Source: Apostichopus japonicus (taxonomy: Eukaryota; Echinodermata; Holothuroidea; Aspidochirotida; Stichopodidae). From it: a stretch of DNA of 64,000 bases. Below are positions 48,323-62,100 of this stretch, one piece after another. The stretch covers positions 21,418,001 through 21,482,000 of the forward strand of contig NC_092569.1 of the NCBI RefSeq assembly GCF_037975245.1, read 5' to 3'. The notes below the pieces were generated by a model. That model was not told where the DNA came from and did no database searches. It saw only the letters and a program-made list of their open reading frames with translations. Both the position numbers and the translations under genes were made by a program. The stretch's first letter is position 1. Each line of letters starts with the position of its first letter.

Positions 48323-48978
48323 GGCCTAATATCTCAGTCCATACAGTGGCGCGATGGCTTGGCGCACTGTAAGAGCTGATGAGCGAGACTCTCTTTTGCA
48401 TCGCTGGTTCGAACCCCGGTGGTGGCGTCTTTTGCCGATCTTTTACAGCGGGTGCCTGCATAGGGAGCTGTAAGTATTAGTTAATCGGCCTAATATCTCA
48501 GTCCATACAGTGGCGCGATGGCTTGGCGCACTGTAAGAGCTGATGAGCGAGACTCTCTTTTGCATCGCTGGTTCGAACCCCGGTGGTGGCGTCTTTTGCC
48601 GATCTTTTACAGCGGGTGCCTGCATAGGGAGCTGTAAGTATTAGTTAATCGGCCTATTATCTCAGTCCATACAGTGGCGCGATGGCTTGGCGCACTGTAA
48701 GAGCTGATGGGCGAGACTCTCTTTTGCATCGCTGGTTCGAACCCCGGTGGTGGCGTCTTTTGCCGATCTTTTACAGCGGGTGCCTGCATAGGGAGATGTA
48801 AGTATTAGTTAATCGGCCTAATATCTCAGTCCATACAGTGGCGCGATGGCTTGGCGCACTGTAAGAGCTGATGGGCGAGACTCTCTTTTGCATCGCTGGT
48901 TCGAACCCCGGTGGTGGCGTCTTTTGCCGATCTTTTACAGCGGGTGCCTGCATAGGGAGCTGTAAGTATTAGTTAATC
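48323..48978 (+). repeat. Satellite junction patch, canonical and mutated units (4 units)
   Basis: Units 48323 and 48487 are canonical. Unit 48651 has three private changes (A7 to T, A60 to G, C146 to A). Unit 48815 shares only the A60 to G change. The 166-bp subfamily starts right after, so the most diverged unit of the window sits at a major junction. Confidence 0.93.
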
Positions 48979-51900
48979 GGCCTAATATCTCAGTCCATAC
49001 AGTGGCGCGATGGCTTGGCGCACTGTAAGAGCTGATGAGCGAGACTCTCTTTTGCATCGCTGGTTCGAACCCCGGTGCTGGCGTCTGAGTTGCCGATCTT
49101 TTACAGCGGGTGCCTGCATAGGGAGCTGTAAGTATTAGTTAATCGGCCTAATATCTCAGTCCATACAGTGGCGCGATGGCTTGGCGCACTGTAAGAGCTG
49201 ATGAGCGAGACTCTCTTTTGCATCGCTGGTTCGAACCCCGGTGCTGGCGTCTGAGTTGCCGATCTTTTACAGCGGGTGCCTGCATAGGGAGCTGTAAGTA
49301 TTAGTTAATCGGCCTAATATCTCAGTCCATACAGTGGCGCGATGGCTTGGCGCACTGTAAGAGCTGATGAGCGAGACTCTCTTTTGCATCGCTGGTTCGA
49401 ACCCCGGTGCTGGCGTCTGAGTTGCCGATCTTTTACAGCGGGTGCCTGCATAGGGAGCTGTAAGTATTAGTTAATCGGCCTAATATCTCAGTCCATACAG
49501 TGGCGCGATGGCTTGGCGCACTGTAAGAGCTGATGAGCGAGACTCTCTTTTGCATCGCTGGTTCGAACCCCGGTGCTGGCGTCTGAGTTGCCGATCTTTT
49601 ACAGCGGGTGCCTGCATAGGGAGCTGTAAGTATTAGTTAATCGGCCTAATATCTCAGTCCATACAGTGGCGCGATGGCTTGGCGCACTGTAAGAGCTGAT
49701 GAGCGAGACTCTCTTTTGCATCGCTGGTTCGAACCCCGGTGCTGGCGTCTGAGTTGCCGATCTTTTACAGCGGGTGCCTGCATAGGGAGCTGTAAGTATT
49801 AGTTAATCGGCCTAATATCTCAGTCCATACAGTGGCGCGATGGCTTGGCGCACTGTAAGAGCTGATGAGCGAGACTCTCTTTTGCATCGCTGGTTCGAAC
49901 CCCGGTGCTGGCGTCTGAGTTGCCGATCTTTTACAGCGGGTGCCTGCATAGGGAGCTGTAAGTATTAGTTAATCGGCCTAATATCTCAGTCCATACAGTG
50001 GCGCGATGGCTTGGCGCACTGTAAGAGCTGATGAGCGAGACTCTCTTTTGCATCGCTGGTTCGAACCCCGGTGCTGGCGTCTGAGTTGCCGATCTTTTAC
50101 AGCGGGTGCCTGCATAGGGAGCTGTAAGTATTAGTTAATCGGCCTAATATCTCAGTCCATACAGTGGCGCGATGGCTTGGCGCACTGTAAGAGCTGATGA
50201 GCGAGACTCTCTTTTGCATCGCTGGTTCGAACCCCGGTGCTGGCGTCTGAGTTGCCGATCTTTTACAGCGGGTGCCTGCATAGGGAGCTGTAAGTATTAG
50301 TTAATCGGCCTAATATCTCAGTCCATACAGTGGCGCGATGGCTTGGCGCACTGTAAGAGCTGATGAGCGAGACTCTCTTTTGCATCGCTGGTTCGAACCC
50401 CGGTTCTGGCGTCTGAGTTGCCGATCTTTTACAGCGGGTGCCTGCATAGGGAGCTGTAAGTATTAGTTAATCGGCCTAATATCTCAGTCCATACAGTGGC
50501 GCGATGGCTTGGCGCACTGTAAGAGCTGATGAGCGAGACTCTCTTTTGCATCGCTGGTTCGAACCCCGGTGCTGGCGTCTGAGTTGCCGATCTTTTACAG
50601 CGGGTGCCTGCATAGGGAGCTGTAAGTATTAGTTAATCGGCCTAATATCTCAGTCCATACAGTGGCGCGATGGCTTGGCGCACTGTAAGAGCTGATGAGC
50701 GAGACTCTCTTTTGCATCGCTGGTTCGAACCCCGGTGCTGGCGTCTGAGTTGCCGATCTTTTACAGCGGGTGCCTGCATAGGGAGCTGTAAGTATTAGTT
50801 AATCGGCCTAATATCTCAGTCCATACAGTGGCGCGATGGCTTGGCGCACTGTAAGAGCTGATGAGCGAGACTCTCTTTTGCATCGCTGGTTCGAACCCCG
50901 GTGCTGGCGTCTGAGTTGCCGATCTTTTACAGCGGGTGCCTGCATAGGGAGCTGTAAGTATTAGTTAATCGGCCTAATATCTCAGTCCATACAGTGGCGC
51001 GATGGCTTGGCGCACTGTAAGAGCTGATGAGCGAGACTCTCTTTTGCATCGCTGGTTCGAACCCCGGTGCTGGCGTCTGAGTTGCCGATCTTTTACAGCG
51101 GGTGCCTGCATAGGGAGCTGTAAGTATTAGTTAATCGGCCTAATATCTCAGTCCATACAGTGGCGCGATGGCTTGGCGCACTGTAAGAGCTGATGAGCGA
51201 GACTCTCTTTTGCATCGCTGGTTCGAACCCCGGTGCTGGCGTCTGAGTTGCCGATCTTTTACAGCGGGTGCCTGCATAGGGAGCTGTAAGTATTAGTTAA
51301 TCGGCCTAATATCTCAGTCCATACAGTGGCGCGATGGCTTGGCGCACTGTAAGAGCTGATGAGCGAGACTCTCTTTTGCATCGCTGGTTCGAACCCCGGT
51401 GCTGGCGTCTGAGTTGCCGATCTTTTACAGCGGGTGCCTGCATAGGGAGCTGTAAGTATTAGTTAATCGGCCTAATATCTCAGTCCATACAGTGGCGCGA
51501 TGGCTTGGCGCACTGTAAGAGCTGATGAGCGAGACTCTCTTTTGCATCGCTGGTTCGAACCCCGGTGCTGGCGTCTGAGTTGCCGATCTTTTACAGCGGG
51601 TGCCTGCATAGGGAGCTGTAAGTATTAGTTAATCGGCCTAATATCTCAGTCCATACAGTGGCGCGATGGCTTGGCGCACTGTAAGAGCTGATGAGCGAGA
51701 CTCTCTTTTGCATCGCTGGTTCGAACCCCGGTGCTGGCGTCTGAGTTGCCGATCTTTTACAGCGGGTGCCTGCATAGGGAGCTGTAAGTATTAGTTAATC
51801 GGCCTAATATCTCAGTCCATACAGTGGCGCGATGGCTTGGCGCACTGTAAGAGCTGATGAGCGAGACTCTCTTTTGCATCGCTGGTTCGAACCCCGGTGC

Positions 51901-54900
51901 TGGCGTCTGAGTTGCCGATCTTTTACAGCGGGTGCCTGCATAGGGAGCTGTAAGTATTAGTTAATCGGCCTAATATCTCAGTCCATACAGTGGCGCGATG
52001 GCTTGGCGCACTGTAAGAGCTGATGAGCGAGACTCTCTTTTGCATCGCTGGTTCGAACCCCGGTGCTGGCGTCTGAGTTGCCGATCTTTTACAGCGGGTG
52101 CCTGCATAGGGAGCTGTAAGTATTAGTTAATCGGCCTAATATCTCAGTCCATACAGTGGCGCGATGGCTTGGCGCACTGTAAGAGCTGATGAGCGAGACT
52201 CTCTTTTGCATCGCTGGTTCGAACCCCGGTGCTGGCGTCTGAGTTGCCGATCTTTTACAGCGGGTGCCTGCATAGGGAGCTGTAAGTATTAGTTAATCGG
52301 CCTAATATCTCAGTCCATACAGTGGCGCGATGGCTTGGCGCACTGTAAGAGCTGATGAGCGAGACTCTCTTTTGCATCGCTGGTTCGAACCCCGGTGCTG
52401 GCGTCTGAGTTGCCGATCTTTTACAGCGGGTGCCTGCATAGGGAGCTGTAAGTATTAGTTAATCGGCCTAATATCTCAGTCCATACAGTGGCGCGATGGC
52501 TTGGCGCACTGTAAGAGCTGATGAGCGAGACTCTCTTTTGCATCGCTGGTTCGAACCCCGGTGCTGGCGTCTGAGTTGCCGATCTTTTACAGCGGGTGCC
52601 TGCATAGGGAGCTGTAAGTATTAGTTAATCGGCCTAATATCTCAGTCCATACAGTGGCGCGATGGCTTGGCGCACTGTAAGAGCTGATGAGCGAGACTCT
52701 CTTTTGCATCGCTGGTTCGAACCCCGGTGCTGGCGTCTGAGTTGCCGATCTTTTACAGCGGGTGCCTGCATAGGGAGCTGTAAGTATTAGTTAATCGGCC
52801 TAATATCTCAGTCCATACAGTGGCGCGATGGCTTGGCGCACTGTAAGAGCTGATGAGCGAGACTCTCTTTTGCATCGCTGGTTCGAACCCCGGTGCTGGC
52901 GTCTGAGTTGCCGATCTTTTACAGCGGGTGCCTGCATAGGGAGCTGTAAGTATTAGTTAATCGGCCTAATATCTCAGTCCATACAGTGGCGCGATGGCTT
53001 GGCGCACTGTAAGAGCTGATGAGCGAGACTCTCTTTTGCATCGCTGGTTCGAACCCCGGTGCTGGCGTCTGAGTTGCCGATCTTTTACAGCGGGTGCCTG
53101 CATAGGGAGCTGTAAGTATTAGTTAATCGGCCTAATATCTCAGTCCATACAGTGGCGCGATGGCTTGGCGCACTGTAAGAGCTGATGAGCGAGACTCTCT
53201 TTTGCATCGCTGGTTCGAACCCCGGTGCTGGCGTCTGAGTTGCCGATCTTTTACAGCGGGTGCCTGCATAGGGAGCTGTAAGTATTAGTTAATCGGCCTA
53301 ATATCTCAGTCCATACAGTGGCGCGATGGCTTGGCGCACTGTAAGAGCTGATGAGCGAGACTCTCTTTTGCATCGCTGGTTCGAACCCCGGTGCTGGCGT
53401 CTGAGTTGCCGATCTTTTACAGCGGGTGCCTGCATAGGGAGCTGTAAGTATTAGTTAATCGGCCTAATATCTCAGTCCATACAGTGGCGCGATGGCTTGG
53501 CGCACTGTAAGAGCTGATGAGCGAGACTCTCTTTTGCATCGCTGGTTCGAACCCCGGTGCTGGCGTCTGAGTTGCCGATCTTTTACAGCGGGTGCCTGCA
53601 TAGGGAGCTGTAAGTATTAGTTAATCGGCCTAATATCTCAGTCCATACAGTGGCGCGATGGCTTGGCGCACTGTAAGAGCTGATGAGCGAGACTCTCTTT
53701 TGCATCGCTGGTTCGAACCCCGGTGCTGGCGTCTGAGTTGCCGATCTTTTACAGCGGGTGCCTGCATAGGGAGCTGTAAGTATTAGTTAATCGGCCTAAT
53801 ATCTCAGTCCATACAGTGGCGCGATGGCTTGGCGCACTGTAAGAGCTGATGAGCGAGACTCTCTTTTGCATCGCTGGTTCGAACCCCGGTGCTGGCGTCT
53901 GAGTTGCCGATCTTTTACAGCGGGTGCCTGCATAGGGAGCTGTAAGTATTAGTTAATCGGCCTAATATCTCAGTCCATACAGTGGCGCGATGGCTTGGCG
54001 CACTGTAAGAGCTGATGAGCGAGACTCTCTTTTGCATCGCTGGTTCGAACCCCGGTGCTGGCGTCTGAGTTGCCGATCTTTTACAGCGGGTGCCTGCATA
54101 GGGAGCTGTAAGTATTAGTTAATCGGCCTAATATCTCAGTCCATACAGTGGCGCGATGGCTTGGCGCACTGTAAGAGCTGATGAGCGAGACTCTCTTTTG
54201 CATCGCTGGTTCGAACCCCGGTGCTGGCGTCTGAGTTGCCGATCTTTTACAGCGGGTGCCTGCATAGGGAGCTGTAAGTATTAGTTAATCGGCCTAATAT
54301 CTCAGTCCATACAGTGGCGCGATGGCTTGGCGCACTGTAAGAGCTGATGAGCGAGACTCTCTTTTGCATCGCTGGTTCGAACCCCGGTGCTGGCGTCTGA
54401 GTTGCCGATCTTTTACAGCGGGTGCCTGCATAGGGAGCTGTAAGTATTAGTTAATCGGCCTAATATCTCAGTCCATACAGTGGCGCGATGGCTTGGCGCA
54501 CTGTAAGAGCTGATGAGCGAGACTCTCTTTTGCATCGCTGGTTCGAACCCCGGTGCTGGCGTCTGAGTTGCCGATCTTTTACAGCGGGTGCCTGCATAGG
54601 GAGCTGTAAGTATTAGTTAATCGGCCTAATATCTCAGTCCATACAGTGGCGCGATGGCTTGGCGCACTGTAAGAGCTGATGAGCGAGACTCTCTTTTGCA
54701 TCGCTGGTTCGAACCCCGGTGCTGGCGTCTGAGTTGCCGATCTTTTACAGCGGGTGCCTGCATAGGGAGCTGTAAGTATTAGTTAATCGGCCTAATATCT
54801 CAGTCCATACAGTGGCGCGATGGCTTGGCGCACTGTAAGAGCTGATGAGCGAGACTCTCTTTTGCATCGCTGGTTCGAACCCCGGTGCTGGCGTCTGAGT

Positions 54901-57900
54901 TGCCGATCTTTTACAGCGGGTGCCTGCATAGGGAGCTGTAAGTATTAGTTAATCGGCCTAATATCTCAGTCCATACAGTGGCGCGATGGCTTGGCGCACT
55001 GTAAGAGCTGATGAGCGAGACTCTCTTTTGCATCGCTGGTTCGAACCCCGGTGCTGGCGTCTGAGTTGCCGATCTTTTACAGCGGGTGCCTGCATAGGGA
55101 GCTGTAAGTATTAGTTAATCGGCCTAATATCTCAGTCCATACAGTGGCGCGATGGCTTGGCGCACTGTAAGAGCTGATGAGCGAGACTCTCTTTTGCATC
55201 GCTGGTTCGAACCCCGGTGCTGGCGTCTGAGTTGCCGATCTTTTACAGCGGGTGCCTGCATAGGGAGCTGTAAGTATTAGTTAATCGGCCTAATATCTCA
55301 GTCCATACAGTGGCGCGATGGCTTGGCGCACTGTAAGAGCTGATGAGCGAGACTCTCTTTTGCATCGCTGGTTCGAACCCCGGTGCTGGCGTCTGAGTTG
55401 CCGATCTTTTACAGCGGGTGCCTGCATAGGGAGCTGTAAGTATTAGTTAATCGGCCTAATATCTCAGTCCATACAGTGGCGCGATGGCTTGGCGCACTGT
55501 AAGAGCTGATGAGCGAGACTCTCTTTTGCATCGCTGGTTCGAACCCCGGTGCTGGCGTCTGAGTTGCCGATCTTTTACAGCGGGTGCCTGCATAGGGAGC
55601 TGTAAGTATTAGTTAATCGGCCTAATATCTCAGTCCATACAGTGGCGCGATGGCTTGGCGCACTGTAAGAGCTGATGAGCGAGACTCTCTTTTGCATCGC
55701 TGGTTCGAACCCCGGTGCTGGCGTCTGAGTTGCCGATCTTTTACAGCGGGTGCCTGCATAGGGAGCTGTAAGTATTAGTTAATCGGCCTAATATCTCAGT
55801 CCATACAGTGGCGCGATGGCTTGGCGCACTGTAAGAGCTGATGAGCGAGACTCTCTTTTGCATCGCTGGTTCGAACCCCGGTGCTGGCGTCTGAGTTGCC
55901 GATCTTTTACAGCGGGTGCCTGCATAGGGAGCTGTAAGTATTAGTTAATCGGCCTAATATCTCAGTCCATACAGTGGCGCGATGGCTTGGCGCACTGTAA
56001 GAGCTGATGAGCGAGACTCTCTTTTGCATCGCTGGTTCGAACCCCGGTGCTGGCGTCTGAGTTGCCGATCTTTTACAGCGGGTGCCTGCATAGGGAGCTG
56101 TAAGTATTAGTTAATCGGCCTAATATCTCAGTCCATACAGTGGCGCGATGGCTTGGCGCACTGTAAGAGCTGATGAGCGAGACTCTCTTTTGCATCGCTG
56201 GTTCGAACCCCGGTGCTGGCGTCTGAGTTGCCGATCTTTTACAGCGGGTGCCTGCATAGGGAGCTGTAAGTATTAGTTAATCGGCCTAATATCTCAGTCC
56301 ATACAGTGGCGCGATGGCTTGGCGCACTGTAAGAGCTGATGAGCGAGACTCTCTTTTGCATCGCTGGTTCGAACCCCGGTGCTGGCGTCTGAGTTGCCGA
56401 TCTTTTACAGCGGGTGCCTGCATAGGGAGCTGTAAGTATTAGTTAATCGGCCTAATATCTCAGTCCATACAGTGGCGCGATGGCTTGGCGCACTGTAAGA
56501 GCTGATGAGCGAGACTCTCTTTTGCATCGCTGGTTCGAACCCCGGTGCTGGCGTCTGAGTTGCCGATCTTTTACAGCGGGTGCCTGCATAGGGAGCTGTA
56601 AGTATTAGTTAATCGGCCTAATATCTCAGTCCATACAGTGGCGCGATGGCTTGGCGCACTGTAAGAGCTGATGAGCGAGACTCTCTTTTGCATCGCTGGT
56701 TCGAACCCCGGTGCTGGCGTCTGAGTTGCCGATCTTTTACAGCGGGTGCCTGCATAGGGAGCTGTAAGTATTAGTTAATCGGCCTAATATCTCAGTCCAT
56801 ACAGTGGCGCGATGGCTTGGCGCACTGTAAGAGCTGATGAGCGAGACTCTCTTTTGCATCGCTGGTTCGAACCCCGGTGCTGGCGTCTGAGTTGCCGATC
56901 TTTTACAGCGGGTGCCTGCATAGGGAGCTGTAAGTATTAGTTAATCGGCCTAATATCTCAGTCCATACAGTGGCGCGATGGCTTGGCGCACTGTAAGAGC
57001 TGATGAGCGAGACTCTCTTTTGCATCGCTGGTTCGAACCCCGGTGCTGGCGTCTGAGTTGCCGATCTTTTACAGCGGGTGCCTGCATAGGGAGCTGTAAG
57101 TATTAGTTAATCGGCCTAATATCTCAGTCCATACAGTGGCGCGATGGCTTGGCGCACTGTAAGAGCTGATGAGCGAGACTCTCTTTTGCATCGCTGGTTC
57201 GAACCCCGGTGCTGGCGTCTGAGTTGCCGATCTTTTACAGCGGGTGCCTGCATAGGGAGCTGTAAGTATTAGTTAATCGGCCTAATATCTCAGTCCATAC
57301 AGTGGCGCGATGGCTTGGCGCACTGTAAGAGCTGATGAGCGAGACTCTCTTTTGCATCGCTGGTTCGAACCCCGGTGCTGGCGTCTGAGTTGCCGATCTT
57401 TTACAGCGGGTGCCTGCATAGGGAGCTGTAAGTATTAGTTAATCGGCCTAATATCTCAGTCCATACAGTGGCGCGATGGCTTGGCGCACTGTAAGAGCTG
57501 ATGAGCGAGACTCTCTTTTGCATCGCTGGTTCGAACCCCGGTGCTGGCGTCTGAGTTGCCGATCTTTTACAGCGGGTGCCTGCATAGGGAGCTGTAAGTA
57601 TTAGTTAATCGGCCTAATATCTCAGTCCATACAGTGGCGCGATGGCTTGGCGCACTGTAAGAGCTGATGAGCGAGACTCTCTTTTGCATCGCTGGTTCGA
57701 ACCCCGGTGCTGGCGTCTGAGTTGCCGATCTTTTACAGCGGGTGCCTGCATAGGGAGCTGTAAGTATTAGTTAATCGGCCTAATATCTCAGTCCATACAG
57801 TGGCGCGATGGCTTGGCGCACTGTAAGAGCTGATGAGCGAGACTCTCTTTTGCATCGCTGGTTCGAACCCCGGTGCTGGCGTCTGAGTTGCCGATCTTTT

Positions 57901-57942
57901 ACAGCGGGTGCCTGCATAGGGAGCTGTAAGTATTAGTTAATC
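48979..57942 (+). repeat. Satellite block, 166-bp subfamily (54 units)
   Basis: Fifty-four units have a 2-bp longer form in which TCTTTTGCC (unit 107 onward) is TCTGAGTTGCC, together with C100. The period is exactly 166 bp throughout. One private change was seen, G99 to T in the unit starting at 50307. The change removes the TTTT that follows the tRNA-like domain, leaving the next TTTT at 121-124 of the longer unit. It also opens the minus-strand frame to a stop, so the 60-codon ORF vanishes. Confidence 0.95.
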
Positions 57943-59102
57943 GGCCTAATATCTCAGTCCATACAGTGGCGCCATGGCTTGGCGCACTGTAAGAGCTGAT
58001 GAGCGAGACTCTCTTTTGCATCGCTGGTTCGAACCCCGGTGCTGGCGTCTTTTGCCGATCTTTTACAGCGGGTGCCTGCATAGGGAGCTGTAAGTATTAG
58101 TTAATCGGCCTAATATCTCAGTCCATACAGTGGCGCCATGGCTTGGCGCACTGTAAGAGCTGATGAGCGAGACTCTCTTTTGCATCGCTGGTTCGAACCC
58201 CGGTGCTGGCGTCTGAGTTGCCGATCTTTTACAGCGGGTGCCTGCATAGGGAGCTGTAAGTATTAGTTAATCGGCCTAATATCTCAGTCCATACAGTGGC
58301 GCCATGGCTTGGCGCACTGTAAGAGCTGATGAGCGAGACTCTCTTTTGCATCGCTGGTTCGAACCCCGGTGCTGGCGTCTGAGTTGCCGATCTTTTACAG
58401 CGGGTGCCTGCATAGGGAGCTGTAAGTATTAGTTAATCGGCCTAATATCTCAGTCCATACAGTGGCGCCATGGCTTGGCGCACTGTAAGAGCTGATGAGC
58501 GAGACTCTCTTTTGCATCGCTGGTTCGAACCCCGGTGCTGGCGTCTGAGTTGCCGATCTTTTACAGCGGGTGCCTGCATAGGGAGCTGTAAGTATTAGTT
58601 AATCGGCCTAATATCTCAGTCCATACAGTGGCGCCATGGCTTGGCGCACTGTAAGAGCTGATGAGCGAGACTCTCTTTTGCATCGCTGGTTCGAACCCCG
58701 GTGCTGGCGTCTGAGTTGCCGATCTTTTACAGCGGGTGCCTGCATAGGGAGCTGTAAGTATTAGTTAATCGGCCTAATATCTCAGTCCATACAGTGGCGC
58801 CATGGCTTGGCGCACTGTAAGAGCTGATGAGCGAGACTCTCTTTTGCATCGCTGGTTCGAACCCCGGTGCTGGCGTCTGAGTTGCCGATCTTTTACAGCG
58901 GGTGCCTGCATAGGGAGCTGTAAGTATTAGTTAATCGGCCTAATATCTCAGTCCATACAGTGGCGCCATGGCTTGGCGCACTGTAAGAGCTGATGAGCGA
59001 GACTCTCTTTTGCATCGCTGGTTCGAACCCCGGTGCTGGCGTCTGAGTTGCCGATCTTTTACAGCGGGTGCCTGCATAGGGAGCTGTAAGTATTAGTTAA
59101 TC
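57943..59102 (+). repeat. Satellite patch with G31 to C (7 units, the first a 164-bp chimera)
   Basis: Seven units carry GCGCCATGG instead of GCGCGATGG. The first (57943-58106) is 164 bp and has the TTTT form, although it carries C100 and is surrounded by 166-bp units. The following six (58107 to 58937) are 166 bp. C31 would pair with G99 and repair a mismatch in the tRNA-like acceptor stem, while C100 in the same units breaks the neighbouring pair. Confidence 0.94.
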
Positions 59103-62100
59103 GGCCTAATATCTCAGTCCATACAGTGGCGCGATGGCTTGGCGCACTGTAAGAGCTGATGAGCGAGACTCTCTTTTGCATCGCTGGTTCGAACCCCGGT
59201 GCTGGCGTCTGAGTTGCCGATCTTTTACAGCGGGTGCCTGCATAGGGAGCTGTAAGTATTAGTTAATCGGCCTAATATCTCAGTCCATACAGTGGCGCGA
59301 TGGCTTGGCGCACTGTAAGAGCTGATGAGCGAGACTCTCTTTTGCATCGCTGGTTCGAACCCCGGTGCTGGCGTCTGAGTTGCCGATCTTTTACAGCGGG
59401 TGCCTGCATAGGGAGCTGTAAGTATTAGTTAATCGGCCTAATATCTCAGTCCATACAGTGGCGCGATGGCTTGGCGCACTGTAAGAGCTGATGAGCGAGA
59501 CTCTCTTTTGCATCGCTGGTTCGAACCCCGGTGCTGGCGTCTGAGTTGCCGATCTTTTACAGCGGGTGCCTGCATAGGGAGCTGTAAGTATTAGTTAATC
59601 GGCCTAATATCTCAGTCCATACAGTGGCGCGATGGCTTGGCGCACTGTAAGAGCTGATGAGCGAGACTCTCTTTTGCATCGCTGGTTCGAACCCCGGTGC
59701 TGGCGTCTGAGTTGCCGATCTTTTACAGCGGGTGCCTGCATAGGGAGCTGTAAGTATTAGTTAATCGGCCTAATATCTCAGTCCATACAGTGGCGCGATG
59801 GCTTGGCGCACTGTAAGAGCTGATGAGCGAGACTCTCTTTTGCATCGCTGGTTCGAACCCCGGTGCTGGCGTCTGAGTTGCCGATCTTTTACAGCGGGTG
59901 CCTGCATAGGGAGCTGTAAGTATTAGTTAATCGGCCTAATATCTCAGTCCATACAGTGGCGCGATGGCTTGGCGCACTGTAAGAGCTGATGAGCGAGACT
60001 CTCTTTTGCATCGCTGGTTCGAACCCCGGTGCTGGCGTCTGAGTTGCCGATCTTTTACAGCGGGTGCCTGCATAGGGAGCTGTAAGTATTAGTTAATCGG
60101 CCTAATATCTCAGTCCATACAGTGGCGCGATGGCTTGGCGCACTGTAAGAGCTGATGAGCGAGACTCTCTTTTGCATCGCTGGTTCGAACCCCGGTGCTG
60201 GCGTCTGAGTTGCCGATCTTTTACAGCGGGTGCCTGCATAGGGAGCTGTAAGTATTAGTTAATCGGCCTAATATCTCAGTCCATACAGTGGCGCGATGGC
60301 TTGGCGCACTGTAAGAGCTGATGAGCGAGACTCTCTTTTGCATCGCTGGTTCGAACCCCGGTGCTGGCGTCTGAGTTGCCGATCTTTTACAGCGGGTGCC
60401 TGCATAGGGAGCTGTAAGTATTAGTTAATCGGCCTAATATCTCAGTCCATACAGTGGCGCGATGGCTTGGCGCACTGTAAGAGCTGATGAGCGAGACTCT
60501 CTTTTGCATCGCTGGTTCGAACCCCGGTGCTGGCGTCTGAGTTGCCGATCTTTTACAGCGGGTGCCTGCATAGGGAGCTGTAAGTATTAGTTAATCGGCC
60601 TAATATCTCAGTCCATACAGTGGCGCGATGGCTTGGCGCACTGTAAGAGCTGATGAGCGAGACTCTCTTTTGCATCGCTGGTTCGAACCCCGGTGCTGGC
60701 GTCTGAGTTGCCGATCTTTTACAGCGGGTGCCTGCATAGGGAGCTGTAAGTATTAGTTAATCGGCCTAATATCTCAGTCCATACAGTGGCGCGATGGCTT
60801 GGCGCACTGTAAGAGCTGATGAGCGAGACTCTCTTTTGCATCGCTGGTTCGAACCCCGGTGCTGGCGTCTGAGTTGCCGATCTTTTACAGCGGGTGCCTG
60901 CATAGGGAGCTGTAAGTATTAGTTAATCGGCCTAATATCTCAGTCCATACAGTGGCGCGATGGCTTGGCGCACTGTAAGAGCTGATGAGCGAGACTCTCT
61001 TTTGCATCGCTGGTTCGAACCCCGGTGCTGGCGTCTGAGTTGCCGATCTTTTACAGCGGGTGCCTGCATAGGGAGCTGTAAGTATTAGTTAATCGGCCTA
61101 ATATCTCAGTCCATACAGTGGCGCGATGGCTTGGCGCACTGTAAGAGCTGATGAGCGAGACTCTCTTTTGCATCGCTGGTTCGAACCCCGGTGCTGGCGT
61201 CTGAGTTGCCGATCTTTTACAGCGGGTGCCTGCATAGGGAGCTGTAAGTATTAGTTAATCGGCCTAATATCTCAGTCCATACAGTGGCGCGATGGCTTGG
61301 CGCACTGTAAGAGCTGATGAGCGAGACTCTCTTTTGCATCGCTGGTTCGAACCCCGGTGCTGGCGTCTGAGTTGCCGATCTTTTACAGCGGGTGCCTGCA
61401 TAGGGAGCTGTAAGTATTAGTTAATCGGCCTAATATCTCAGTCCATACAGTGGCGCGATGGCTTGGCGCACTGTAAGAGCTGATGAGCGAGACTCTCTTT
61501 TGCATCGCTGGTTCGAACCCCGGTGCTGGCGTCTGAGTTGCCGATCTTTTACAGCGGGTGCCTGCATAGGGAGCTGTAAGTATTAGTTAATCGGCCTAAT
61601 ATCTCAGTCCATACAGTGGCGCGATGGCTTGGCGCACTGTAAGAGCTGATGAGCGAGACTCTCTTTTGCATCGCTGGTTCGAACCCCGGTGCTGGCGTCT
61701 GAGTTGCCGATCTTTTACAGCGGGTGCCTGCATAGGGAGCTGTAAGTATTAGTTAATCGGCCTAATATCTCAGTCCATACAGTGGCGCGATGGCTTGGCG
61801 CACTGTAAGAGCTGATGAGCGAGACTCTCTTTTGCATCGCTGGTTCGAACCCCGGTGCTGGCGTCTGAGTTGCCGATCTTTTACAGCGGGTGCCTGCATA
61901 GGGAGCTGTAAGTATTAGTTAATCGGCCTAATATCTCAGTCCATACAGTGGCGCGATGGCTTGGCGCACTGTAAGAGCTGATGAGCGAGACTCTCTTTTG
62001 CATCGCTGGTTCGAACCCCGGTGCTGGCGTCTGAGTTGCCGATCTTTTACAGCGGGTGCCTGCATAGGGAGCTGTAAGTATTAGTTAATCGGCCTAATAT

